From Microcebus murinus (taxonomy: Eukaryota; Chordata; Mammalia; Primates; Cheirogaleidae): 64,000 bases of DNA. The notes beneath the pieces were generated by a model. It was not told the origin of the DNA. It was given only the letters and a program-made list of their open reading frames with translations, and made no database searches. Below, one piece after another: positions 25,391 to 37,219 of the stretch. Positions within the stretch are counted from its first letter, which is position 1. Each line of letters opens with the position of its first letter. The stretch lies in contig NC_134109.1 in the NCBI RefSeq assembly GCF_040939455.1, positions 72,941,001 through 73,005,000 on the forward strand, in the 5' to 3' direction. Made by a program: the position numbers and the translations under genes.

Positions 25391-25995
25391 GAATGGGTTT
25401 GAGTAGCATAATGTAGACTACAGAAAAAAATCATGACAATTTCTCAGTTCTCTTTTGATATTACTAAAATAGCTCACACAACTTCTACACAAAAGCATGC
25501 ATCCATTAGACTCCTGCATGTGTGCTCCCAAACATGCTATTCTCCTTGCACAGCCCTCACAGAGACACAAAAGGGAGCAGATGCGGGCAAGCTGGGGGAT
25601 AAAGTAAAAGGACTCACTTGAATCTCCCTTTATCAATGCACCATTGCATATTGCCATAAATTCCTATATGAGACAGATTCCTATCAGACATTTCCCTCTT
25701 CTCAGGGCCTTAAAGAACTTTGCTCCCTTTGTTTCTTAGAATTACTTTATGCAAATATCATCCCTTGGGAATTACACCTCAATGATATTATAATCCTTGA
25801 TTTATGAATATTTTACCTATAATTTCTTCTCTGTTTTCCTAAGTGAATTTATTTCCCTGCTAATCGAAGGCCAAATACATGCATATAAGTGTGAATAATC
25901 AATCCAGCTAGGACGAAGAGAAGTTTATCTCTGAGTTTGATCATCAGCAATGACTTCAAATAATCAATGAGGACACCCACAATACAAGCAATCAC

Positions 25996-26949
25996 TTAAG
26001 AGATCTTCCTGTAATTCGCTAGCTGTCTGCATACCTCCCTAATTGCCACCTTCATTTCTTGATTCCTGAGTGTGTAGATGATAGGATTCAGAAGAGGAGT
26101 GAGAACTACATCAAAGATGGCCAGAAACTTATCCAGGTGTGTGGAGGTAGATGGCAATGTATAAAAGAATATCAAAGGACCAAAGAACAAGACTACCACA
26201 GTGATGTGAGCTGAAAGTGTAGACAGAGCCTTCAATGAACCAGCTGAAGAGTGTTTCTGAACAGTGAGAATGATGAAGATATAGGAAATGATCAGTATGA
26301 AGAAGCAGAGCACAGACATGAATCCACTGTTGGCTATGACCATGAACTCTAGTTGGTAGGTGTCTGTGCAGGCAAGTTTGATAAGCCGAGGAAGGTCACA
26401 GTAAAAGCTGTCCAACACATTAGGACCACAGAAGGGTAAGTTGACTACAAAGGCCAACTGAACCACAGAGTGGATGAAGCCTGTCATCCAGGCAGCCACT
26501 AAAAAGAAGATGCACATTCGTGGGCTCATGATGGTCAGGTAGTGGAGAGGCTTACATATGGCCACATATCTGTCAAAGGCCATGGCTATGAGCAGCACCA
26601 TCTCCACACCACCTATGATATGGATGAAGAAGATCTGAGCAATGCAGCCTCCAAAGGAGATGACTTTGCGCTTTCTGAAAAGATCAAAAATCATCTTGGG
26701 AGAAATGACAGAAGAAATAGCCAGGTCAATGAAAGAGAGGTTGGCCAATAGAAAATACATGGGAGAGTGTAAGTGAGGATCAGAGGTCACAGTGAGCATA
26801 ATGAGAGAATTTCCCATCATGTTTGCCAAATAAAACACAGAGGAAAACACAAAGAGGAGAAGTTGGATCTCCCAGGAATTGGTGAGTCCCAGGAACACAA
26901 ATTCTGACACCACAGAGTGATTTGCTCCATCCATTGGCTGTGAAGGCAT
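25996..26949 (-). CDS. Olfactory receptor, OR4F-type (OR-B)
   Basis: An intact 317-aa odorant GPCR; ATG at 26949 gives [12 protein letters not shown]. Signature motifs are present: Asn10-His-Ser, '[13 protein letters not shown]', '[15 protein letters not shown]' with DRY at 126-128 and the normal Cys132, cysteines 102, 174, 184 and 194, and NPIIY at 288-292. Private changes include Leu239 in '[12 protein letters not shown]' and '[10 protein letters not shown]', where the relatives have '[10 protein letters not shown]' or 'YTWPSPST'. It is the most diverged of the three in helix 1 ('[15 protein letters not shown]'). It is probably functional; expression is not shown by sequence. Confidence 0.95.
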   Translation of the reverse strand: MPSQPMDGANHSVVSEFVFLGLTNSWEIQLLLFVFSSVFYLANMMGNSLIMLTVTSDPHLHSPMYFLLANLSFIDLAISSVISPKMIFDLFRKRKVISFGGCIAQIFFIHIIGGVEMVLLIAMAFDRYVAICKPLHYLTIMSPRMCIFFLVAAWMTGFIHSVVQLAFVVNLPFCGPNVLDSFYCDLPRLIKLACTDTYQLEFMVIANSGFMSVLCFFILIISYIFIILTVQKHSSAGSLKALSTLSAHITVVVLFFGPLIFFYTLPSTSTHLDKFLAIFDVVLTPLLNPIIYTLRNQEMKVAIREVCRQLANYRKIS

Positions 26950-26956
26950 TTGCTAC

Positions 26957-26976
26957 CTGAAGAAGAAAAATATGAG
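26957..26976 (-). other. Putative 3' splice site of OR-B
   Basis: The minus strand reads 'tttttcttcttcag', with AG at 26958-26957, followed by 'gtagcaa' before the ATG. It matches OR-A and OR-C in position. Confidence 0.6.
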
Positions 26977-27074
26977 AAAATGTAAATTATAATTTTATTA
27001 GTAAACCAAAAGGAGAGAAGTCAAAGTAATGAAAGCATATTTCCTCTTTATCATTAAAACCAACCAAACAGGCA

Positions 27075-27960
27075 ACAGGTATATGAAAAATTATCTACAT
27101 CCCTAATCATCAGGGACATGCTAATTTAAATGATGAGATATCCTCTCATATATCTTAAAATAATTATTATCAAAAAGACAAAAAGTAACAAGTGTTCAAA
27201 AGGTTGTAGAGTAAGGGTAACTTTGTACCCTGGCGGTGAAAATGTAAATTAATACAGCCATTATGAAACACAGTGTGCAGGTTCCTCAAGAAGTTAAAAT
27301 AAAACTACCATGTGATCCAGAAATCCCACTCTGGGTATATTTAGAAAGGAATTGAAATCAGTACCTCAGCAAGATATCTGCACTCCCATGTTCATTGCAG
27401 CATTATTCACAGGAGCCAAGGTGTGGAAACAACCTCAGTGCACACTGACAGGTGAATGGATAGAGACAATGGGTTGAGAGGAGAGGTGTATACACATATA
27501 TAATGGAACATTATTCAGCGATAAGCAAGAAGGAAATCCTGTCATTTGCAACAACATGGATGAAGCTGGAGGAAATTGTGCTAAGTGTAAAGAGACACAG
27601 GCAGACAAATTCTATAAGATCTCACTTGAATGTGGAATCTAAAGATATCAAACTTATACAACTAGAGATTAGAATAGTGGTTGACAAGGGCTGGTATGGG
27701 GGTGTGGAATGGGGAGATGTTATTCACAGGCTTCAATGTTTCAGTTAAAACAGAAAATAAATCCAGAGGTCTATCGTGAAGCAGTAATACAGTTAATAAC
27801 AATGTATTGCACTCTTGAAAATTGCTAAGAAGGCAGATCTTCAATGTTCTTACCACAAAGAAATAAGAATGAGAAACGATAAATATGTTGATTATCTTGA
27901 ATTAAGCATTTTATAATGTATACATATATAAAACATCACATTACACACCATAAATACATA
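27075..27960 (+). mobile_element. Old L1M 3' fragment in unit 2
   Basis: The same degraded L1 3' text as at 18720 and 38290, here running on into sequence that unit 1 has lost. Confidence 0.85.
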
Positions 27961-28725
27961 CAATTTTTGTCAGCCATACGTTATTAAAGCTGGGGGAGGG
28001 GAGGGAAGGGCAAATATATGCTCACAGATTCTGTACATTTCAGAGACAGTGCTGACTGTCATGTGGAGGTGTTCTCTTGCACAAAGTTGTCTGTTTTAAT
28101 CCCCTTCTGCTTTCTCCCAGAGTAGTTGCTGTGATCTACCTCGTGAGATACAAGTATGCTCAACATTGGCAACAGCAATTTAACTCCAAATTCTTTTGAT
28201 TTTTGCTTCAATACTAATATAGCCTTGCTCCCGTCTCACAAAATTATTCACGTTTTTCAACTTCTTAATATTACATCCATTTCAAAGACTACTAGCCTTA
28301 TTCAGTCAAAAAAGCACCTCCTTCCCACTCCCTACTTCACAAAAATATTAACATTCAAGATTTATTAAATGTTTACGATATCTGTGACATCTACATTTAT
28401 ATTACTAGCATTTACTTTGCTAATCCTTATATTTCAGTGAACTAAGTACAAGTCTAACTCACCAAAATAACCTGTTAAAATCTCAAAGGCATGAATTGTG
28501 CTTTTTTCATGTTTGGATTCTTTGAAGCTACGAAACGGTGGTCCAGAGAAAGATGTAGATCCACGATCTGTCTGTTACCAGTTTACTTTGTGTTAGGTAC
28601 TGAAATTGAGAGTGAATATTCAGAAATTTCTCTAATAATTTGACATTGCAGCAAAACTCGAGTATCTGATTTTGTGTTCTACTGAAGTGTCAGTCCGATA
28701 AGCATTAGGGGAAAAAACAAAGATA

Positions 28726-29166
28726 GAGGGGGGGAAATGGGCATTTATTGAAACCTTAAAATCTGTACCCCCATAATATGCCGAAATAAAAAAAATAAAA
28801 TAAAAAAAAAAAAAGAATCTAGGAAAAAAAAAAAAAAAAGAATGGGGTAATCACACTTCTTTTCTTAAAATAATGCCACTCTAATTTTTTTAAGGAAGAC
28901 TAGACAAAAATACAATCTTATTGCTTAAAAATCCCGCTTTATAGAGAAAAATAAATATCTGAAGAAGTATTGCTTAGCATTTTTATGGTATCTCTTTCTA
29001 ATGATGGGCAATATATCAAGTTAACTTTTAAAGTGTAAAAATACAGAATAATTATACAAACAGACAAAAAACCAAGAATGAAAAAGTTAACATTTTGTCA
29101 TTATTACTTTCTGACTTTTTAGATAAAATAAATAGAACATTACAGAGCAAAAAAAAAAAAAAAAAA
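28726..29166 (+). mobile_element. L1 3' end with 3'-transduced flank (unit 2 only)
   Basis: An L1 3' tail of about 60 bp ('catttattgaaacctt' through 'cccccataatatgccgaaat') and A-runs at 28787-28814 and 28824-28839 are followed by about 300 bp of unrelated AT-rich DNA (28840-29148). The block ends in a third A-run (29149-29166) preceded by AATAAA at 29127-29132. 'aaagata' is repeated at 28719-28725 and about 29164-29170. Unit 3 has the empty site near 39955-39975. This is the layout of an L1 that read through into its source flank and was copied with it. Confidence 0.88.
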
Positions 29167-29329
29167 GATAATTGGAAAAGAATTGCTGTTGAATACTTAG
29201 CACGTGATCCGAAAAGCTTAACTGTATGAAGAACATCATAATGTAGTGGAAAACATTTTATTCAAACCTGTATGTAAGAATTTATCACATTATGCTGTAA
29301 TTTTAGTTTTATTTAGAAAAGTAATATGG

Positions 29330-29520
29330 TATAGTAGAAAGAATGTGGGCTTTAAATTCAGAAAACCAAGATTTATACCACAGTTCAGCCACTGACAAGT
29401 TGAGATTGGACAAGTTACTTAAACTCTTGAACCTCAGTTTATTTGACAATCGAATTGCAATTAATAATACTAACTTCATTGGGTAAATTGTAGGGATAAA
29501 ATAATTAAAGTTTCAACTCA
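29330..29520 (+). mobile_element. MIR SINE fragment (unit 2)
   Basis: 'tagtagaaagaatgtgggct', a 'cagccactgacaagttga' step and 'aacctcagtttatttga' follow the MIR consensus order. The same copy is in unit 3 at about 40127-40310. Confidence 0.75.
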
Positions 29521-31334
29521 GCTATTTGATCAACTACAATTATATATATATATAAATGCCACAAACTAAGTTGCTCCTTAGCTTTTTGTTCACAAGACTC
29601 AACAAACTCAATATATTTTATATTTACTCTTAGAATTTTATCCTCAGCTTCATCCCTAAATTATTTTTGTCCACATACCTGACCCTTCTTCATTCTACTT
29701 ATATTAATAGTTCAAAGATAAAACTAATAAAAATAATCTAAGTCTGAACCACATAAGAGACCAGGAAAACTCAATCTAACCCCCAGTAGTTTTATGTACT
29801 ATTTTGTTTTTAAATTTTTCACATAGCATTTTTAAATGACATTACATTGGAGTTATTTATTCAGTTTTAGGTGTTTCGGTATTCACGTATCTTACATCTA
29901 TTCAGGTGTCTATGAAACTGTTTTCCACCTTGCAAACTTGACAAGTTCATGATAAATATGCTTCCCTTGTTACAGAACATCATCAATTTATACCCATCTC
30001 TTTTAAAAAGAAAATTGAGATAAAAATATAATAAACTTTATTATTCTATTTCAATGTGTCATCAGTTTCCTTGACTTTTTACCAAGTGGCAGAAGAGAAT
30101 CATTCATAACACCATCTTGAGAACAGAATGATCAATTGCAACATCCAAAACATTACAAAGCCATTTGACTTTTTCCAATGTCTTTCACATTTCCCTAGGC
30201 ACAATACAATTCTAGCTCAAAGTCAAGTTCAGTTAACCTTTTCCAATATGTTAACAAACATTTTCATAATTATTCATCTGTGCTATTCAATTCCTTATTC
30301 TGGACTCTATCTACTTTACTTTAGGATGAATTCATATACCTTAGGATAAGACTCATGTCCATAGCAATTCCAACAAGAAAAAAAACTAAAGCCACCTTTC
30401 CCAGTGTTAAATGTATTTCCCTCATTCCATTAGCATCTTCAGGGACTCTGAGATTTTCCTGTGTCCTCTAATATAAAGTGCCATATAATATCCTGCCATA
30501 AGAAGACATGAAGATAATTACATAGATCTCAAGAGGATAGTGACCAAGTGATACTGCAAAAACATAATGGTTTAGAAGGAGCTCATGGATGGGGTACTTT
30601 GCCCCTAGAGAACTATTTGCTTTGTCCAATGGAACCAAAGCATATAAAAACTCATAATAAGACACTAGAGAGAAAGAGTGAAACAAAAGTGCAATTTTTT
30701 TGTCTAATATCTTTGTGCTATTTTGTCAGATATATTGATTATTACACATTATAATTAATCACTTAAAATAGATAAATGTTAACTCCAAAAATTAACTATA
30801 ATCACTTGATCATCTTCATAGAAATCAATGTGCTAAACTTTTATACAGTAAATAGAAGAATATACACAACATTTCATTTTTATACAATCATATACTGAGT
30901 AATTATGGACATGTTCCGAGATTTAGCTGTGCAGAAGTTCTTTCCAGTGTTGAGAGCTTAATAGTAAACAAAACAATTAAAACATCTATCAGTTGATGAT
31001 AAAGACGTTATGCTACATCCATACCATGAAATTCTCTGAAGCCACTGAAAAGCAAGTTCAAAATCTCTATAGTTAAAGACAACCAAAACATGCTGTTGAG
31101 TAAAACAGTGGACAGAAAAACAGCATATAGTATGTCCCTGTGCATATAAATATATATATATGTATGTATCTGGAAAAAGAGACAATAAACTTTATATAAT
31201 ACATATTTCAAGACAGTGCAATTGTTTACCAAGAAAACAAAGAATTTCACTTTCAATTTTGTATCGTTGTATCAGTCAAGATCCTTCCAAGATAAGAAAT
31301 AGCACACTCAAAATAGGTAACTGGAAAAGGGCTT
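29521..31334. other. Unit 2 shared flank, no gene seen
   Basis: Homologous to unit 3 throughout and to unit 1 from about 30040. No credible gene. Confidence 0.55.
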
Positions 31335-31350
31335 AATAAATATACAAAGT

Positions 31351-31674
31351 CAGCCGGGCGCGGTGGTTCATGGCTGTAATCCTAGCACTCTGGGAGGCCA
31401 AGGCGGCCGAATCGCTCAAGGTCAGGAGTTCGAAACCACCCTGAGCAGGAGTGAGACCCCATCTCTAATAAAAATAGAAAGAAATTAATTGGCCAACTAA
31501 AAATATATAGAGAAAAAGTTAGCCAGGCATGGTGATGTGTGAATGTAGTCCGACTACTGGGGAGGCTGAGACAGTAGGATCACTTGTGCCCAGGAGTTTG
31601 AGGTTACTGTGAGCTAGGCTGACGCCATGACACTCTAGTCGGGGCAACAGAGTGAGATTCTGACTCAAAAAATA
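31351..31674 (+). mobile_element. Unit 2-specific Alu with target-site duplication
   Basis: A strepsirrhine-type Alu with the 'attaattggccaactaaaaa' linker. A 16-bp duplication 'aataaatatacaaagt' lies at 31335-31350 and 31675-31690. Unit 3 (about 42500) shows the empty site and unit 1 lacks the insertion, so it post-dates the duplications. Confidence 0.95.
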
Positions 31675-31690
31675 AATAAATATACAAAGT

Positions 31691-33478
31691 TAGATGGAGA
31701 AGAGTTGCCAGTGAACATTTGGAGCAACAAATGGAAGCTATTCTTTTACCCTCTGTATCCACTCTTTCATACAGGGAACACTCAGGGCAGGAAAAGTAAT
31801 ATCAGGATAGAAGAAATTTTGTATCATAGGAGAAATAGTTACATCTTTGCAGGGTACTCGAAAGCGAAAATGCTAGCCTCTACCAGTGTCCCTCATGTGA
31901 ATTAACTAGTGGAAAACAGAGAGAGAAAAAGGTAATTAACACAAAATACAACTCTCAAAATCCCCATTTCTATAGCTGGTCATGAGGTCTATTTTGATAA
32001 TAGAACTTCCTTCAGTTCATCTTATCTTCCATCAGTAACTAGGCTGGACAGGGTACCCTTCCTGTGGGGTGAGCAAATTATTTTATCCCTACAATTATTC
32101 CTATAGGATATCAATCTTCAGATGATCCTTTTTTTGATGGAATCCCATAGTTTTCCATTGATGAGAACTACGGGCAAAAAGTACTAAGAAGCATCCCCAG
32201 TGTATTACCACACTTCTGGACTTAATACTCCTTGCCCCAACTATGGAGTAAGAACCAACTTTCCACCTACTATTTGGAATGTGTCAACCTGACAAGCAAT
32301 ACTGTCCTTACACCCAAGCAAGAGAATTCCCTTCCTTGTTCCCCATCCTACAAAAGAAGCTAAAACATCCATTTCCTGGTCATGCCCTTCACCATGGTGT
32401 GCAGATTTTAAGAAGCCAAGAGACTCCTGGACTCCTTGCCTCTACTTCTAGATCACATTCAGATCCTCAGAACTCAGTAATTTTATTCCAAACATTCCCA
32501 AATCCACAAACCTGACTTCCTAAATTTTCTGTATATAGATGCCATATTAATATATATATAGTGATAAATTGATCAACATGTTAAGAGAGAACTTATTTTA
32601 CTTGGGATTTTGTTAGCTTGATTTAAAACTTTCAAATATTTCAGCATGTGGCTTGTGAAATTCTGTTTTTGCTCTTGCCTCAAGCCACACAAATGTCAGA
32701 GGCAGACCCCTTTCTATCTGTTGGTTTAGTGGCATAAGGAGCTCAAAGTGGTCAGAGACCAGTCCCAGATATGATCACTCAAGAAGCTTTCTTCCTTAGG
32801 ACACCACAACCTCTAACCCTACTACATCTCATTGTACATCTTAAATATAATTTTTATTTGTCAATTATACCTTAAATAAACAGGAAAAAGAAAATAAAAA
32901 ATGTTTAAAAGCATACATATAAACAATAGAAGGAAGAACTTTCTAACAATTAGTTATGCAGATATGAATCAGGCCCCTGAATCAAAGTGATTTTCTTATG
33001 TCTGGAGTAATACAAGTATGGACTGAAAGTCCACATAATGAGTGTGGTATCAGGATCATGGTCCATAAAATAAGCCATGTGTGAGAGGAGTCAGTGCTGT
33101 GCTGCACTAAAATGTCAATGACCTCATTTGCTTTATTAAATAAAAATGAAATTATACTTACTAGTACATAAATATGAAATATAAATAATATAGAAAAAAA
33201 GCAGAGTATTCAATAGGCTATCCTACTACTCTATTAAGCCATTTGTTTCTGGGTGTTAGAGCACAAGTAAGTCCAGTGAAGTCCATAGGTATAAGCCCAT
33301 TGTCACACTTTACTTCATATAAAAATATGTCCAGAGGAAATATTGAATATGACACAATAGCAATAGATATGGCAGCAAAGCTATTCTATAAATCCACGAA
33401 TGGTGGTGCTGGCAACAGCACTATGTGCAAGAAAGACAAATAAATACCCAGAAAAACAAAGGAAGAAGAGAAAGAAGA
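31691..33478. other. Unit 2 shared flank, no gene seen
   Basis: Matches 20700-22450 in unit 1 and, up to about 32825, unit 3. No gene recognised. Confidence 0.55.
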
Positions 33479-33479
33479 A

Positions 33480-33594
<115 letters not shown>

Positions 33595-33789
33595 GAAGGA
33601 AAAGAACCAGAGGATGGGATGGATGAAGGGAGGGAGGAAGGGTGTTATAACATATTATATTAATATATACTATATATTTACAGGCAATATACATATATTT
33701 ATATATATATTTATCTCTATAAAGTTTTATATATGCATATATATGAAGATTAGACTTTCTCAATTCAATAAAAGAAGTTTTTAACTCTG

Positions 33790-35530
33790 TTCAACCTTCC
33801 AAAAGATGGACAGCTACAGCTAGTCGTCTCAGAGTTATGGTAAGATAAGTACCATAGTGGATGCTGACCCTTCACCTTTATGTCAGCAACTTGGGCGCTC
33901 CACAGTGATGACAGCCAGATCAGCCTTACTGAGTGGAAATTCATGGTGTTGATTTTATGCAGAGACTTAATCTACGTTATAATGACCAGTTTAGTGCCAA
34001 TTAAGCAGTCCTAGGATAGCTGGGGAAAAGGACTGACTTCCATCTAGAGGGGCAGGTCATCTGCTCTTGGACACTAATCAACCTCTCATAGGCTTTATAT
34101 GAGCATAAAGGTCTTCGTTTTCTGTGCCTTTCTTTGAACTTTAAATACATATCTGTCCCCAGAAGTCCATGCCAATAATTTTACAATCTTCTTCCTTCTT
34201 AGGCCCTGAACAACCAAACAAACCATTAGCCCTGCCCGAGAATTAGTAAGATCTGTATCTCAGGCCATCTCTCCTTCCAAAGACAGTCTATAACTAAATG
34301 CATTCCCTAAAGTTCTTCCCCTTAGAAGAGTTGTCATTAGCCACTATCCTTCAGGACAGTCGCTTAGTAGGGTTTAGTACAGTGCTTATTCACCTACAGC
34401 TGATGCCAGCATAATATGCCTATCTATTCGTAAAGCAGCTCATGTTTTGTCCTCACTCTTAATTGGTCATAGAGAATTTTCAGTAATGCTATGGAGTAGG
34501 AGGAGTCTACTATTGCCTTGAAGACTGTGTACAGAGACTTTTATTGCTCCAGACTGAATTTGAAACTGGCAGCCTATGATTCCACAATAAATGAGTTGGA
34601 ACAGCATACTCATTACAGAATATGTTGACTCCAAAATCCAAAGAAATTCACCTCTTTCTGTGGCAGGTGTTGCAAGGTGCAGCAACTTCAGAAGAAGTAC
34701 CTTGGCATGCCACCACACCACTTAGAGTAAAAGTCACTGATGTTTGAGGTTCCTGAACTTCTGCAGGATTCATCTTCCTTCATCTGGCACATGTGCTTCT
34801 TACTAAGGCATCTACAGTAATTATTACTTCTGTGTAGCTCATCAAATCTAATTAGCATGATATGAAAGTACTGAACCAGTGTAATATTCCATAGAATACC
34901 AACATTTTTGATATCCTTCTCTGGCAGTAATATGACAGAGATCAGGAAAACCTTTGCATCAAAGATTGAGTTCCCAAGCAGACTATGAGATCAGCATGCA
35001 GGACGTTTGTCAGAGAGTGCTCTAGGATCAATTCTGTTTGAAGGTATGGATTAAGCTAGATGTGGCAGAGGAAGAAATTGGACAAGAGTACAGTTGCAAC
35101 AAGGCCTCAGCTACTCTTGCAGGGAGTTTTGAACCTAGGATGACCTTTCAGAATTGTCTCCAGTGGGCTGTTGGAGGAAACTGCCACAAAAGGGAACAAG
35201 ATCTTGGTTAAATCAACTCTCATAGCCAAGTCCATTCCAAGGAGGGCAGAATGATGAGACATGTCAGGCAACAGACCTTCTACCAGCTGGGGGAATAAAT
35301 CTTTCTGTGATGAAGTGGGGACCTGGGTGACAGACCAGAGCATACATGACATCCACCATGGAACCACTTGCATCTTCATGATTCACTTGAGTTCTGGGAA
35401 TAGCTCTTCCAGGCCTTAGGTCTGCCTCTTACCCTGAACACATCTTATTAGAGGAAAGCTAATGGGATGAATTACAAAACCTGTTCCTGAAGTGAGTTGT
35501 GAAACCACACCTGGTATTCATATCCCTCCT
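33790..35530. other. Unit 2 distal flank, retroelement-like but unassigned
   Basis: The counterpart of 22690-24440. No intact frame and no family assigned. Confidence 0.35.
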
Positions 35531-35548
35531 CTCCTATATAGTCTAGAT

Positions 35549-35740
35549 TAGGTGTCCTCAAAATACCGCCTGCGGGCCACATGCCGCCTGCCTAGGATAA
35601 TTATCTGGCCTGCCAGGTGTTTTTCCCGCCACTGCCTGTCTTGCTTAGCAACCGACTCGTCCCAGGCCTACAGTGCGCACTCTCCAACGATCTGAGGGAC
35701 AGTGAACTGGCCCCCTGTTTTAAAAGTTTGAGGACCCCTG
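35549..35740. mobile_element. hAT-type DNA transposon, differently deleted (unit 2 copy)
   Basis: It sits at the same site as the unit 1 copy with the same 8-bp duplication 'gtctagat' (35541-35548, 35741-35748). The end 'tttgaggacccctg' is intact and the left end is mutated (starts 't'). The interior keeps a 5'-side segment ('ctgcctgtcttgcttagcaa') that is missing from the unit 1 copy and lacks that copy's interior. Confidence 0.9.
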
Positions 35741-35805
35741 GTCTAGATTCTTCAGTTGGCAAATCAGCTGTCCTACCGGGCTCATAAGTTGACCTAGATG
35801 CTCAT

Positions 35806-35928
35806 TCAACACACAGGAAGTTTGTCAGGGAGTGCTCTCAGGATCAATTCTGTTTGAAGGTACGGATTGAGCTAGATGTGGCAGAGGAAGAAACTGGACA
35901 AGAGTACAGTTACAACAAGGCCTCAGCC
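35806..35928 (+). repeat. Extra copy of a flank segment, inserted beside the hAT element
   Basis: This repeats about 34989-35110 of the same unit ('ggatcaattctgtttgaagg' and onward). Unit 1 has no such insertion at the corresponding place (about 24716). Its text 'caacacacaggaag' agrees with unit 1 (23900) better than with its own unit. Confidence 0.88.
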
Positions 35929-36321
35929 ACCCAAAGCCACTCAAAGCCACTGCTTACTATGAACTTCTCAGGCCACAGGTGCTGCACTTGTCCATCTACC
36001 ACCAAAACTGGCTACAGGAATATTAATAGTCACTCATGTGGATCAGCTGGTGGAAAACTGTTTCCTCCCTACTTCCATTACCTAACAACAGCTTTACTTC
36101 TTCCTAATGACCAATAAATTACCCCTGCCAGGATGGTGATTTTTCTTCTTCACTGTTTGTTATTGGCACAAGAATATTGAATTTCCTGGGCAACAGTCAT
36201 AGACCAAAATGGAACTCTTGTGTCTCTGCTACAAATGTTTCCCCTTGTTATGAAAACCAGGACTTCTAAACACAAAGTTCCTGGAGTTGCAAGATGGGAA
36301 GCTAAAATTCCCCAACTGCTT

Positions 36322-36616
36322 GATGGTACACTTGCTCACATCTGTAATCCTAGCAGTCTGGGAAGCCAAGGCAGGATTATTGCTTGAGCTCTGGAGTTCG
36401 CACCAACCTGAGCATCATCGACACCTCCATCTCAACGAAATGTAGAAAAAAAAAATTAGCCAGCCATAGTGGTGTGCACCTGTAGTCTCAGCTACTCGAG
36501 AGGCTGAGGTGGGATGATCTTGGGAGCCCAAGAGTTTGAGGTTGCTGTGAACTAGGCTGACACCACAGCTAGGCCAGACAACAGGTGAGACTCTGTGTCA
36601 AAAAAAAAAAAAAAAT
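36322..36616 (+). mobile_element. Old Alu at the unit 2/unit 3 junction
   Basis: A diverged Alu at the same relative site as 25107. Its poly(A) again touches the next unit's first bases. Confidence 0.9.
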
Positions 36617-36852
36617 GGAAGGCGTTTTAGTAGCATAATGTTGATCATGGAGAACAATCATGACAATTTCTCAGTTCTCTATTGGTATTCCAAAAATAGC
36701 TCACACAATTTCTACACAAAGGCATGCATTAGACTCCTGTATGTGTGCTCTCAAAGATGTTATTCTCCTTGCACAGCCCTCACAGAGATAGAAAAGAGGG
36801 GTAGATGTGGGCAAGCTATTAACTACAGTAAGAGGACCCACTTGAATCTTCC

Positions 36853-36858
36853 TTTATT
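36853..36858 (-). terminator. Candidate poly(A) signal for OR-C
   Basis: TTTATT on the plus strand (AATAAA on the OR strand) lies 361 nt past the OR-C stop. The aligned hexamers in unit 2 and unit 1 read GATAAA and CATAAA. Confidence 0.35.
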
Positions 36859-37219
36859 AATGCACCATTGAATACTGCCATGAATTCCTGTATGAGACAG
36901 ATTCATATTAGACATTTCCCTCTTCTCAGGGCCTTAAAGGACTTTGCTCCCTTGTATTTCTATGAATTATTATAAATAAATATCATTCCTTAGGATTTAT
37001 ATCACAAAATTATTATAATTTTTGTTTTATAAATATTTTCTCTATAATTCCTTCTCTCTTTTGTTAAGTTGATGTCTTTCACTGCTAAGTAAAAACCAAA
37101 AAACCCAATATAAGTATTGATAATCAATCCAGTTAGGACAAAGAGAAGGTTCTCTCTGAGTTTGACCATCAGCAATGTTCTTAAATAGTCAATGAGGACA
37201 CTCACAATATGGGCAATCA

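Noticed and set aside
35107..35379. 90-codon minus-strand frame in the unit 2 distal flank
   Set aside because: Interrupted in the unit 1 homologue and matches no family I can name; most likely decayed repeat.
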